A DNA stretch of 64,000 bases from Pseudomonas monsensis (GCF_014268495.2 NZ_CP077087.1:3165501-3229500); one strand, 5' to 3'. Numbered from the stretch's first letter, positions 8,201 through 15,005 are shown. The notes: generated from the letters alone by a model not told the origin. A program made the numbers and translations.

Positions 8201-8821
8201 CAAATCACAACTACCCTCGATGCCAAGGTTGGCGAGAACGAGGCGAACGTGACCGACCTCCGGCAGGTGGTGGCCACCGATCGAGAAGCCACCGCGCAGG
8301 CAATCACTCAGGTGAACGTCAAGGTTGGCGAGAACAGCGCCGCCATCCAGGAAACCTCGACCGCTTTCGCGAATACCGATGGCAAGTTGTCGACCATGTG
8401 GTCGGTGAAGATGCAGGTCACGGCGAACGGGCAGTACGTCGCGGCTGGCATTGGGCTTGGGATCGAGAATACCGGCGCTGGCCTTCAAAGCCAGTTTCTG
8501 GTGAGCGCTGACCGGTTCGCGATCGTCAATACCATTGCCGGCGGCGCTATATCGGTTCCGTTCGCGGTGCAGGGCGGCCAGGTCTTCATGAACTCCGCGT
8601 TCATTCAGGACGGCAGCATCACGATGTTGAAGATTGGCCAGTACCTGCAATCGGACAACTACGTTGCTGGCTCTCAAGGCTGGCGTCTGGATAAAGCCGG
8701 GAACCTCGAGTTCAACGGCCCAGCACCGGGCGGCGGACGCCTGACGATGACAAACCGAGCCATCAAGGTCTATGACCAAAATGGTGTGAAGCGTGTCCAG
8801 CTTGGAGACCTCGATGCATGA
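5255..8821 (+). CDS. lambda gpJ-like tail tip / host specificity protein
   Basis: At 1188 residues this matches the length and layout of lambda J. The N-terminus (KGGSSKPKSPVEASDSLRS) and the hub-like segments (YIPGIPSVENETSLNIELRS, WTNNPAWITYGICTEDRFGLG) are typical. Fibronectin type III-like repeats follow at ~630-800 (MTISWPAVDGAVGYDVEWRKD). Residues ~862-905 (TYEEYDLVVVGKRIYQATG...NPAYWLDV) resemble a CBM5/12 carbohydrate-binding fold. The C-terminal third is helical then beta (DUF1983-like: SVKMQVTANGQYVAAGIGLGIE). In lambda, J contacts the receptor and starts tail assembly. Its stop overlaps the next ATG (ATGA). Confidence 0.9.
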   Translation: MGAEQQIEIHGEKGGSSKPKSPVEASDSLRSTNLAKLLIAVGEGEFDSVPTDYDIYLDNTPIRDSSGNYNFPNVKWDWRPGSVDQTYIPGIPSVENETSLNIELRSDTPWVRSITNIQLSAVRIRLAWPALQRSDDQGNVGGYRIEYAIDVATDGGSYQEMLVDAVDGKTTTRYERSRRVDLPDATTGWQIRVRRLTPNQNTNKIADTMLVAGYTEVIDAKLRYPNTALLYIEFDAEQFTNIPAVTVRCKARRWMVPSNYDPVARTYSGTWDGSMKSAWTNNPAWITYGICTEDRFGLGKRIKPFMVDKWELYRIAQYCDQLVPNGLGGQEPRFLCDMNLQGKADAWSLLRDISAIYRGMTYWAQGQLVMQADMPRAQDFDYVFTRANVIDGKFSYGSASAKTRYTRALVSYDNPANNYDTDVIPFADLDLQRRYGDRPTELSAIGCTRASEAQRRGKWAILSNNQDRTVSFKTGMEGVIPLPGHIIPVADSLLAGREIGGRISAVAGRVVTLDRDTQAKVGDRLIINLPGGRAEGRTVQSVNGRAVTVTVGYSEPPVAQLQWALDADDLAIPLYRVLRTKRTTEGDYEISALQFEPSKFAHIDTGARLEERPISVIPITVVPAPASVTLTSTSSVVQGLSVATMTISWPAVDGAVGYDVEWRKDSGNWIKVQRTGLNNVDVVGIYAGAYVARVRAVSAFDISSQWRNSILTDLSGKQGLPPALSYLTATPLLFGIYLKWGFPAGAEDSQRTEIWYGPTSSLEAATKLTDLAYPQSDFSLLGLRAGVTLYFWGRIVDKIGNIGPWYPIGIGVQGQSSSDAAAILELIAGQIGETELSDDLREEIEKIPGLQAQIDALDGLKTYNPDDTYEEYDLVVVGKRIYQATGPVPPETPPPNPAYWLDVGQTVETANGLAQQVATNTAEITELDGVVTAQATAFEALRASSRADDGEGELADALKGWTNTAAIASEKKVRSSETEALAQITTTLDAKVGENEANVTDLRQVVATDREATAQAITQVNVKVGENSAAIQETSTAFANTDGKLSTMWSVKMQVTANGQYVAAGIGLGIENTGAGLQSQFLVSADRFAIVNTIAGGAISVPFAVQGGQVFMNSAFIQDGSITMLKIGQYLQSDNYVAGSQGWRLDKAGNLEFNGPAPGGGRLTMTNRAIKVYDQNGVKRVQLGDLDA

Positions 8822-9144
8822 GCCATGGAATGAGAATTTGGGGCGCGGATGGCGCGCTCCAGATTGATGAGAACTCATTTACAGTGCGGTCCGTCCTTTT
8901 TCAGGTTGTGACCTTTTCAGGATCAACAAAGCAGGTAAAGACGCTTCCCGTCCCAACTGGCTGCACTTCGCTGAATTGTGTAGCTACCGTCATTCCAATA
9001 GGCGCATGGGACTCAACTCAAACCCAGTTTGAGACATTGATGAGGGATGACGGATTTGTTGATGTCTACAACTATGTCAGGGGCTGGGGAGGAACTGATG
9101 TTTCTTATGGTTCAATGCAGCTGATGATTGTGAGGTTCAGATGA
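8818..9144 (+). CDS. small tail-associated protein (108 aa)
   Basis: The gene begins in the stop codon of J (ATGA overlap) and its own stop overlaps the next start, so translation is probably coupled. The product is beta-rich with aromatic turns (MRIWGADGALQIDE ... YNYVRGWGGTDVSYGSMQLMIVRFR) and has no signal peptide. From its first third onward the DNA becomes clearly AT-richer than J. Its place directly after J suggests a virion tip or host-range accessory protein, which is inference. Confidence 0.7.
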   Translation: MSHGMRIWGADGALQIDENSFTVRSVLFQVVTFSGSTKQVKTLPVPTGCTSLNCVATVIPIGAWDSTQTQFETLMRDDGFVDVYNYVRGWGGTDVSYGSMQLMIVRFR

Positions 9145-9800
9145 GCTTTGGTCTCAGCTTTGTAAATCAAAGTGATGTAGTTGTCATTGATAGCGAAATT
9201 TCGAGGATGTGTGTCATCGAGTCAGGGAGGCTTTTTAATAATGGTGATAGTTCTAATACATCCACGAATATGTTCGCGCGGACAATTACTACGCAGGAGC
9301 CTCCCTTTGTTTTCGCTCGGCCCGACGTAACGTCCCTATACGCCGATGTGAGGATTATAGGATCGCCAGGTGCTTGGACAGGGTTTTACTTGATCAGTAG
9401 AACCGGTACCGGCTTTGCTCCGGGTAGCTGGTTTGTTTGTTCATTCGGCGCACAGGCTGTTTCTTCGTTCGGGCTCAGGCTCTGGGGAGCATCAAGCGAT
9501 CTCATATTTGATTCAGGTACTCCTGCTGCCATTTTTACTCAAGCTGCGCAAGCCTGGACATATGTAAGAAGCGAGGTTGGTTCGCAGGGCATATACACCA
9601 ATTATTACACCGTAGGAAATAATATCGGCGTTAACGATTATTTGATGATAAATAATTTTAGCATGAGGCTTTTGCCAAATAGATCAATTGTTTGCAGTTG
9701 GAATGTAACTACAAATACATTGTCGGCATTAACTCAGGCATCTAACAATCCTTACGCTTTCAATATGCCGGCTCTGTTTGCGAAGAAAGTGGCTAATTAA
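9141..9800 (+). CDS. phage tail-region protein, probable host-range component (219 aa)
   Basis: This 219-residue product is coupled to the previous gene by an ATGA overlap. It is dominated by predicted beta strands, polar and aromatic residues (SWFVCSFGAQAVSSFGLRLWGAS, TNYYTVGNNIGVNDYLMINNFSMRLLP) and resembles a virion surface protein rather than an enzyme. Its coding DNA is the most AT-rich part of the tail block and ends in an AT-rich gap before the fibre gene. No named family recognised. Its position between J and a tail fibre supports a tail-tip role. Confidence 0.6.
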   Translation: MSFGLSFVNQSDVVVIDSEISRMCVIESGRLFNNGDSSNTSTNMFARTITTQEPPFVFARPDVTSLYADVRIIGSPGAWTGFYLISRTGTGFAPGSWFVCSFGAQAVSSFGLRLWGASSDLIFDSGTPAAIFTQAAQAWTYVRSEVGSQGIYTNYYTVGNNIGVNDYLMINNFSMRLLPNRSIVCSWNVTTNTLSALTQASNNPYAFNMPALFAKKVAN

Positions 9801-9832
9801 ATTTTTCGTAAAAATCCTAAGGACAAAAATTT

Positions 9833-11038
9833 ATGTCTTGGTACAAGTCAGGGGTGGTCTCTGTCGTCCAAAATTCCAACTCAGTGATCGGGAGTGGTAC
9901 AGCTTTTATTTCCAATAGCCGGGTCGGTGATGCCTTCCGTGGCCCTGACGGCGGCTGGTACGAGATCACCAATATCGCTAGTGATACGGCGATGTCGATT
10001 TCACCGAACTATCAGGGGGCGACGAATGCGGCCGGGGTTTATGCGATCGCGCCAATGCAGGGCTACCCAAAAGACCTGGCAGACCAAGCTCGCTTGATTA
10101 TCAATCAGTGGGGCGAGAAGCTCGCATCCCTTGGGACCACCGGCAACTATGACATTCTGCCGCTGGCAAAGGGCGGCACCGCCGCTGACAATCTCGTAGA
10201 CGCGAAAGCCAACCTTGGCATTCTCGATATCCAGACCGTGCTGCGTGGTGGCACTGGTGCGAACAATGCACCCGACGCGCTCACCAATCTGGGCGCGCTG
10301 CCGGTGGCCGGCGGGAAAATGACCGGCGCCCTGAACGATGCGACCGTGGTCACTTTGCCGAGTGCGGCCACGGTAAACATCGGCGCCGCCGCCTCGAACA
10401 TCGTCAGCATCAGTGGGAACACGACAATCACTAGCTTCGGGGTAATCGCCTCGGGGGCACGGCGTACGCTGCGCTTTACTGGCAACCTTGTACTGACGCA
10501 CAACAGTTCGACTCTTATCCTGCCGGGCGGCGCAAATATTACGACTCAGCCTGGTGATTGGGCGGAGTACGTGAGCTTTGGTTCTGGAGTGTGGGTTTGC
10601 GAGAGCTACACGCGGGCAAACGGAAAGCCTGTGGCGTTTGCCTATGACCGGTCCAACATTCTGGGCGGTCTTTCGCAAACGGGTGGAGTACCAACGGGCG
10701 GCATCATCGAACGAGGCTCAAATTCCAGCGGCTCGTATGTGAAGTTTGCCGACGGTACGTTGATCTGCACTCAGACGAATCAAAGCTCGCTCGGGTACTA
10801 CAACGCATCGAACATCGGTTTTATCTGGACTTACCCCCATCCCTTCTCCTCGTACAGCTTCGCGATGGCGAACATCGTTGGCACGCTGGGTATTTCGCGT
10901 GCGGTCACGACCGTTGGCGCCTATGCGCGCAACGCCACTACCGCAAACATTTCAGCGTTTAGCTTGGGCGCTTTCGCCGGCGCGGATGCTGCTTCCTTCA
11001 CTTTCGACTGTTTCGCAATTGGACGGTGGTACGAATGA
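9833..11038 (+). CDS. tail fibre protein
   Basis: The 401-residue product starts at ATG 9833 after AAGGAC. The N-terminal ~85 residues (MSWYKSGVVSVVQNSNSVIGSGTAFI ... YPKDLADQARLIINQWGEKLASLGTT) are a typical virion-attachment module. The middle (~105-160) carries two PLAKGGTAADN/VLRGGTGANNAPDA-type repeats common in tail fibre shafts. The C-terminal ~120 residues (PTGGIIERGSNSSGSYVKFADGTLICTQ ...) form a Gly/Ser/aromatic-rich tip likely to bind receptor. The next gene begins in its stop codon and probably encodes its assembly partner. Confidence 0.8.
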   Translation: MSWYKSGVVSVVQNSNSVIGSGTAFISNSRVGDAFRGPDGGWYEITNIASDTAMSISPNYQGATNAAGVYAIAPMQGYPKDLADQARLIINQWGEKLASLGTTGNYDILPLAKGGTAADNLVDAKANLGILDIQTVLRGGTGANNAPDALTNLGALPVAGGKMTGALNDATVVTLPSAATVNIGAAASNIVSISGNTTITSFGVIASGARRTLRFTGNLVLTHNSSTLILPGGANITTQPGDWAEYVSFGSGVWVCESYTRANGKPVAFAYDRSNILGGLSQTGGVPTGGIIERGSNSSGSYVKFADGTLICTQTNQSSLGYYNASNIGFIWTYPHPFSSYSFAMANIVGTLGISRAVTTVGAYARNATTANISAFSLGAFAGADAASFTFDCFAIGRWYE

Positions 11039-11757
11039 AAATTATCTTGAGCCCCCAGCGGCGTGATGATCAGCTGGTCGTCACCAAAAGCGGCGAAGTC
11101 CTGACCGTCAACGGATCGGTTTACGACTTCTCGCCGATGGGCAATGGCGACACTCTGCCGCGTGATGCATTGAACAGTGAGTGGTTCGCCGGGGACGTCG
11201 ACAAGGTTGATGGGGAACTGGTGCTGACCCTGTTGCTGCCGAACCCATGGAACTATAGCCAGGCGCAAGCGTTTCCTGTGCCTCTTCTAAATGTCCCGGA
11301 CGGCCCCGTTGTCTTCCCGGAACCCAATCCTGTAGAGGAAAACGGAGAGCAGCAGGCGCCAATTTTTGCAATACCCGAGATGGCAACGGCCGGAGTTATT
11401 GACTGGTCGAAGTTGATCACCGCCGCCATGAAAGCTACGGCGGCAGCGGTTGAGCATTTGGCACAGGCCAAAGCCGATCTCACGGCGCGGAATGCGAAAG
11501 CAGTCACCCAGATCGCACGCATTCAAGACCGTGTCGACACGATCGGATTCGGCGTTGATATCGGTGAGGCCACTGAAGAAGACGAGGCCGAACTTGCCGC
11601 GCTGGCTGTCACCATCAAAGCCTGGAAAACCTACAAGTACGCCTTGGGCAAGGTCACAACTCAGCCGACCTGGTATCAGGCGCCAGTCTGGCCGACCGAG
11701 CCGCCGATCCCCGAGATCGTCGCTGCGCCGATGCTGAGCGCAACCGAAACGATATGA
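11035..11757 (+). CDS. putative tail fibre assembly protein (240 aa)
   Basis: I take the start as ATG 11035 (MKIILSPQRRDDQLVVTK), which overlaps the fibre stop as ATGA; an in-frame GTG lies 9 bp earlier. The N-terminal half is beta-rich (VLTVNGSVYDFSPMGNGDTL), the middle contains a long helix (~120-180, WSKLITAAMKATAAAVEHLAQAKADL), and the C-terminus is Pro/Trp-rich (PTWYQAPVWPTEPPIPE). This arrangement and position match fibre chaperones that fold or attach the fibre encoded just upstream. Family assignment is by context and composition. Confidence 0.65.
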   Translation: MKIILSPQRRDDQLVVTKSGEVLTVNGSVYDFSPMGNGDTLPRDALNSEWFAGDVDKVDGELVLTLLLPNPWNYSQAQAFPVPLLNVPDGPVVFPEPNPVEENGEQQAPIFAIPEMATAGVIDWSKLITAAMKATAAAVEHLAQAKADLTARNAKAVTQIARIQDRVDTIGFGVDIGEATEEDEAELAALAVTIKAWKTYKYALGKVTTQPTWYQAPVWPTEPPIPEIVAAPMLSATETI

Positions 11758-11775
11758 GCCATCCTGATCACCGAA

Positions 11776-11815
11776 ACCCGCCGATGAGCGGGTATTTTTT
11801 TGCCTGGAGAAAAGC
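11776..11815 (+). promoter_or_regulatory. intergenic hairpin plus conserved RBS module, copy 3
   Basis: The stem ACCCGC-CGATGA-GCGGGT is followed by a T-run and then GCCTGGAGAAAAGCATG at the endolysin start. This is the third copy of the module that also precedes tail genes I and J. Confidence 0.7.
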
Positions 11816-12238
11816 ATGACCGTCACTGAGAAAGATCGCGATGTACTTGCCCGCACGCTGTGGGGTGAAGCTCGGGGCGAAGGAACGCCCGGCCAGATCG
11901 CTGTTGCCTGGGCTATCCGCAACCGTGTATTCGATGGAAAGAGCAATTCGTGGTGGGGAGAGGGGTATACCGGCGTTTGCCAGAAGCCTTACCAGTTCAG
12001 CTGCTGGAACAAGACCGACCCAAATTATCAATTCCTGATCGGCGTGAAGGAAATCCCGTTCCGCGAGCTGGCGCAATGTCGGATCGCTGCCGACCAGGTG
12101 ATCGACGACAAGATGCCTGATCCCACCGGCGGCGCCACGCATTACTACGCCACCAGCATCAAGGCGCCGGCCTGGGCGGCGAAGGCCAAGCAGACCCTCA
12201 AGCTGGGCGGTCACGTTTTCTTCAAGGATGTGCCGTGA
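11816..12238 (+). CDS. SleB-type cell wall hydrolase (phage endolysin)
   Basis: This 140-residue protein belongs to the SleB/CwlJ hydrolase family. It has the N-terminal DVLARTLWGEARGEGTPGQIAVAWAIRNRV with the conserved Glu of WGEARGE (~residue 18), the segment YQFSCW, and the C-terminal TGGATHYYATSIKAPAWA. It has no signal peptide, so a holin would be needed for release. None lies beside it in element 1, although element 2 keeps a holin gene near its terminase gene. It is followed immediately by the spanin genes, giving a compact lysis module at the right end of the prophage. Confidence 0.85.
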   Translation: MTVTEKDRDVLARTLWGEARGEGTPGQIAVAWAIRNRVFDGKSNSWWGEGYTGVCQKPYQFSCWNKTDPNYQFLIGVKEIPFRELAQCRIAADQVIDDKMPDPTGGATHYYATSIKAPAWAAKAKQTLKLGGHVFFKDVP

Positions 12239-12759
12239 TGACCGTTCCTTGGAAAGCGGTGGGCCTGCTGGCACTGGTTCTTATCGGCACCGTGAGTGCC
12301 TGGCAATTTCAAGACTGGCGCTACGGAAAGCAGTTGGCCGAGCAGGCGCGACTGCACGCAGAAACCCTCAATGATCTGACCCAGGCTGCGGCAACCGCGC
12401 AACAGGCTGAGCAGGACAAGCGCCTGGCCCTCGAACAGCGGCTGGCGACCAGTGAGCAAACCCATTACAGGAAATTGAGCGATGCCCAACGTGACCAAGA
12501 TCGCATGCGCGATCGCCTTGCCACTGCTGATGTCCGGCTGTCAGTCCTCCTCGACGCGGATTCAGCCGGTGGCTGTGACTTGTCAAAAGCCACCGGCGCC
12601 GGCGGCGTGGATCATGCAGCCGTACGAGCCCGACTTGACCCAGCGCATGCTCAAAGAATTATCGACATCACCGACACCGGTGACAGGGGACTGATCGCGC
12701 TGCAGGCATGTCAGGCTTATGTGAAGGCTATCAGCGCTTCTGGTCTCGCGCCTCCCTGA
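12238..12759 (+). CDS. Rz-like inner-membrane spanin subunit
   Basis: The start ATG 12238 overlaps the endolysin stop (TGATG); a GTG at 12235 is an alternative. The product (173 aa) has an N-terminal membrane anchor (VGLLALVLIGTVSAWQF) and a long Ala/Gln/Glu/Arg-rich coiled coil at ~25-105, as expected of an i-spanin. The C-terminal part has a Cys pair (GGCDLSKATG, LQACQAYVK). It would pair with the o-spanin encoded entirely inside it to disrupt the outer membrane during lysis. Confidence 0.85.
   Translation: MTVPWKAVGLLALVLIGTVSAWQFQDWRYGKQLAEQARLHAETLNDLTQAAATAQQAEQDKRLALEQRLATSEQTHYRKLSDAQRDQDRMRDRLATADVRLSVLLDADSAGGCDLSKATGAGGVDHAAVRARLDPAHAQRIIDITDTGDRGLIALQACQAYVKAISASGLAPP
12482..12694 (+). 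CDS. Rz1-like outer-membrane spanin lipoprotein, nested in Rz
   Basis: This 70-residue ORF lies wholly inside the Rz gene in the +1 frame. It has a lipoprotein signal (CAIALPLLMSGC, mature Cys at ~20) and a Pro-rich mature part (TCQKPPAPAAWIMQPYEP), the two hallmarks of Rz1. Nested Rz/Rz1 pairs are an established arrangement in lambda-like phages. Start ATG 12482. Confidence 0.85.
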   Translation: MPNVTKIACAIALPLLMSGCQSSSTRIQPVAVTCQKPPAPAAWIMQPYEPDLTQRMLKELSTSPTPVTGD

Positions 12760-13087
12760 GCAGTCGCTGGTTCTCAAGGAATAGATGATCACGCTGATCG
12801 GAGACCCGCAGCAGGCTATTTACCTGACCAAGCAGTTCGCCTCGTTCATTCTGGAGGCGAGCAACTTCAGCGGTGGATTTTTCGAGCTCGGCTTCTGATC
12901 GAGCTTTTCCGGCAGACAATTGATCGTTCATCTCAACCAGCTTGAATATCCGCTCCCTGGCTTGGCGCAGCTGCAGGTTCAGTTCCTCGAACTCATTTTC
13001 GTAAAGCGCGAGCTGGTGTCGGCAAGTTTCGAGCGGCGTCGGGCAATCGAGCCAGTCGTCGGTGTTTTCGATATCGGAGGGATTCAC
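12731..13087 (-). CDS. coiled-coil protein under an SOS box, right end of prophage
   Basis: The leftward gene starts at GTG 13087 (MNPSDIENTDDWLDCPTPLETCR) and gives a 118-residue product that is almost entirely coiled coil from ~30 on (ELNLQLRQARERIFKLVEMNDQL ... LEKSTAEVARLQNERGELLGQV). A consensus LexA site lies 18 bp upstream, so it is probably induced by DNA damage. Its 3' end overlaps that of Rz on the opposite strand. A nonsense-mutated copy lies at the matching place in element 2 (26249-26406). Function unknown; its position next to att and its SOS control suggest a role at induction. Confidence 0.7.
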   Translation of the reverse strand: MNPSDIENTDDWLDCPTPLETCRHQLALYENEFEELNLQLRQARERIFKLVEMNDQLSAGKARSEAELEKSTAEVARLQNERGELLGQVNSLLRVSDQRDHLFLENQRLLREARDQKR

Positions 13088-13105
13088 GGAAGACGCCTTG
13101 CTTTT

Positions 13106-13125
13106 TACTGTTTGGATATACAGTA
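13106..13125. promoter_or_regulatory. LexA (SOS) operator
   Basis: TACTGTTTGGATATACAGTA matches the TACTG-N10-CAGTA LexA consensus at both half-sites. It sits just upstream of the coiled-coil gene, where it would overlap the promoter. Confidence 0.75.
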
Positions 13126-13166
13126 ATCGAGGTGCGGCGACCGGGCGAGGATGAAGCGACGAAGTG

Positions 13167-13376
13167 TCAGTCTGGAGTCATCAACACGGCTAAGGTCATC
13201 TTGATGAATTCTTCGTTCTTGTCGATTGCCCAGAGCGCGCCGCGGACATTCTCAGCGACATCGGCAGATCCGCGCTGCTCGACCCACTTCGATAATTCCA
13301 TGATGGCGGCCTCGAGGGCGAGCTGGTTTTCGTTGATCTTGAATAGCAGGGAAGGGAGCAGATCTGAGTTCGGCAT
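13167..13376 (-). CDS. small phage-family protein (69 aa), paralogue of 27687-27917
   Basis: The ATG at 13376 (MPNSDLLPSLLFKINENQ) is preceded by GGAGG at good spacing; the longer open frame upstream lacks such a site. The helical product (QLALEAAIMELSKWVEQRGSAD...FIKMTLAVLM) aligns by eye over most of its length with the protein of 27687-27917. Shared features are the pattern E-x-x-x-WV-x-x-x-G, then R-x-x-L-x-x-I-x-K, then I-x-x-TL. No known function. It lies between the SOS-boxed gene and the att repeat. Confidence 0.6.
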   Translation of the reverse strand: MPNSDLLPSLLFKINENQLALEAAIMELSKWVEQRGSADVAENVRGALWAIDKNEEFIKMTLAVLMTPD

Positions 13377-13802
13377 ATTGGTTTCCTCCGTGGACGAAAC
13401 CAGAGTAGCAGGAAGATTCAATGTCGGCAGAACGCCGGAGGAGGGCAAAGCACTGTAGGAAAATACAGCGCTAAGTTGTTGATTCTTATAGCGGGTAAAG
13501 TCGATTTCTTACCTTGCTAATTTCGGCTTGTTTTCGTTATTAATCAATAGGTTGTGTGTGTTTAGTGGTCACCTTGACATGGTGGTGTTCTGGACAACAA
13601 CTCCCAGGTCGGAGTTATGCAGAATCGGCATACTGGCGGTCAGCCAGAGCGGAGCAGAAAAGAGGTGGATCGCCAAATTTCAGCGCCGTTTTCCGGTCCG
13701 CAATCATTTCAAGGTATGCGGAAACATTGGGCTGCATTGCAGGCTTTCAAGCTTGATTGCGGACCAGAAAACCTATCACAAGGTGCGGCCTGATTGATTT
13801 CC

Positions 13803-13866
13803 ACTCGGGACTTAAAATCCCCCGCTCGTAAGGGCGTGCCGGTTCGATTCCGGCTTCGGGCACCAT
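13803..13866 (+). repeat. att-like repeat: 3' half of tRNA-Leu(UAA), copy 1
   Basis: The segment runs from the anticodon arm (loop CTTAAAA, anticodon UAA) through the variable arm (CCCGCTCGTAAGGG) and T arm (GTGCCGGTTCGATTCCGGC) to GGGCACCA. There is no acceptor 5' strand or D arm upstream, so this is not an intact tRNA gene. It is the duplicated 3' part left by tRNA-site integration. It marks the junction of elements 1 and 2 and is repeated at 26875-26936. Confidence 0.85.
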
Positions 13867-13873
13867 GAATATC

Positions 13874-13918
13874 AAGGGCTTGCATGACATACCTCATGCA
13901 AGCCCTTAGTTCTTTTTT
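13874..13918 (+). terminator. tRNA-Leu-type terminator downstream of att copy 1
   Basis: A perfect 14-bp stem (AAGGGCTTGCATGA / TCATGCAAGCCCTT) is followed by a T-rich stretch containing TTTTTT. A related, weaker stem follows the second att copy, so it belongs to the duplicated tRNA 3' flank. Confidence 0.75.
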
Positions 13919-13958
13919 CCGCAATCAAAATATCTTTTCCGCAATTCGTGACCGTTAG

Positions 13959-14441
13959 TCACCTCGTAGGGGTGACCTTCATACCCTTTCGCATACGGAT
14001 GTACTGTTCTGTCATCCCTACGGTGGTGTGTCCAAGTTGGTCCCGAGCTTCTCTGATGCTCCCTGTTGACTCCTCTTTATCCGTGGCCGCTTTTGCTCGT
14101 AGGTCGCGCATCTGAAATTCTGCTTTTGGAATCCCGGCTGCTTCCCTGGCGTCATCGAACCGTTTTCTGAGCATGCTGGTTGTCATCGGCTGCCCAGAGT
14201 CGATTACTACGAGACGTGTTGATCTGATTTTCTGTCCAGCCTTTCGTGCCATGATTCGATCGATTACGACTTTGAGCTCACCAATGATCTCGATCCTTCG
14301 TTTAGCCCCAGTCTTGCCTTGCTGAACGGAGAGCTTTCCTTCTTTTATGTCTCGCTCATCCATCTTCAATGTGTCTGCGACCCTCTGATCTGTTAGATAG
14401 AAGAGGTCTAAAGCGTCTCTCAAGGGCTGATCATCATGCTC
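13959..14441 (-). pseudogene. truncated phage tyrosine integrase (C-terminal part only)
   Basis: About 160 residues of the catalytic domain remain. They include the first catalytic Arg (FYLTDQRVADTLKM), the HxxR-type box in the form MRDLRAKAATD, and the C-terminal box LGHTTVGMTEQYIR with the nucleophilic Tyr. The N-terminal arm- and core-binding domains (about 200 residues) are missing. The integrase reading (EHDDQPLRDALD) continues to about 14441, and a TAA closes the frame upstream at ~14464, at the fusion with the holin gene. It lies about 95 bp from the att repeat, the normal place for int, but cannot be functional alone. Confidence 0.8.
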
Positions 14442-14675
14442 AAGGATGGAGCACGGGGGTGGGCCTTACTGCGCCGCCTCGCACTTCGCTCCGGTGTCTG
14501 TATCGTGTGCGGCGTGTCAGCGATGATGTTGCTGTTCGGCGCGGGCCTGTCGATTTGGACAGCGGGCGCCTTGGGTTGCCTGACCGCGATGGCCGGCGCG
14601 GATGTCGCAATCGGCTTGTACGAACGCTGGGTCGCCAAGCGGCTGGACCTGAGCGAAGCCGAGCCGAAGGCATGA
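14436..14675 (+). CDS. phage holin-like membrane protein, possibly 5'-truncated
   Basis: The 79-residue product has two hydrophobic segments (RSGVCIVCGVSAMMLLFGAGLSIW and TAGALGCLTAMAGADVAIGLYE) and a charged C-terminus (RWVAKRLDLSEAEPKA), as in small phage holins. The ATG at 14436 has no clear ribosome binding site and lies within the integrase fusion joint, so the true N-terminus was probably lost. The order holin, cos-like gap, terminase small subunit is common in lambda-like Pseudomonas prophages. This identifies element 2 as a deleted prophage. Confidence 0.55.
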   Translation: MLKDGARGWALLRRLALRSGVCIVCGVSAMMLLFGAGLSIWTAGALGCLTAMAGADVAIGLYERWVAKRLDLSEAEPKA

Positions 14676-14689
14676 GCCGGGCTGGCCGG

Positions 14690-15005
14690 GTAGGGCGCCG
14701 CTTTTTACGGGTCCTCCCCGAGGCCTGCCCCCCTACACGGGTTATCGAACTCGCGGAATCTTTCTAGCTGAAACCTTTGCAGGGATGTCCGTCTTTCCAA
14801 GGGAGTGGGGGCAGGGCATGGCACTCGGATGCCGGCTCGACAGCCGGACCGGGCAGAAAACCGCCGGGGACCCTGGGGACTTTCAAAGGGCACGGGGTCG
14901 GAAACCCGCGGGATCGCGTTAGTGGGAGACCCGCCAGCTTACTGAAATTTCAATCCACTGAAATCTTGAAAGGATTCATTGAAAAGCCGCTGAAAAGGAG
15001 GGCTT
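14690..15005 (+). other. gene-free leader of terS, candidate cos region
   Basis: This 330-bp stretch between the holin and the terminase small-subunit gene holds no convincing gene. Its first part (14700-14760) has a GC-rich core followed by ACACGGGTTATCGAACTCGCGG, reminiscent of lambda cosN flanks (CTCGCGGGTTTTCG), and cos normally lies directly upstream of terS. The end is A-rich with short repeats (TCCACTGAAA, TTCATTGAAA, CGCTGAAA) that could be terminase binding sites. The cos assignment rests on position and weak similarity. Confidence 0.3.

Noticed and set aside
5237..8878. Long minus-strand ORFs (up to 584 aa) opposite the J gene
   Set aside because: Shadows of high-GC coding DNA; composition is Arg/His/Ala-rich with no motifs, while the plus strand encodes a clear gpJ.
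13377..13802. A gene between the 69-aa ORF and the att repeat (for example 13528-13797)
   Set aside because: No ribosome binding site, poor composition and overlap with the att flank; I see no supported feature here.
13803..13866. Complete tRNA-Leu gene
   Set aside because: Only the anticodon arm to the 3' end is present; no acceptor 5' strand or D arm upstream, and the same holds at 26875-26936.
13709..13924. 71-aa minus-strand ORF containing RNRTGTPLRAGDFKS
   Set aside because: It is the antisense reading of the tRNA-Leu 3' half, a well-known spurious protein pattern.
14369..14767. 132-aa plus-strand ORF spanning int, holin and the cos-like gap
   Set aside because: Arg/Gly-rich shadow in a different frame from the holin; no start signal.
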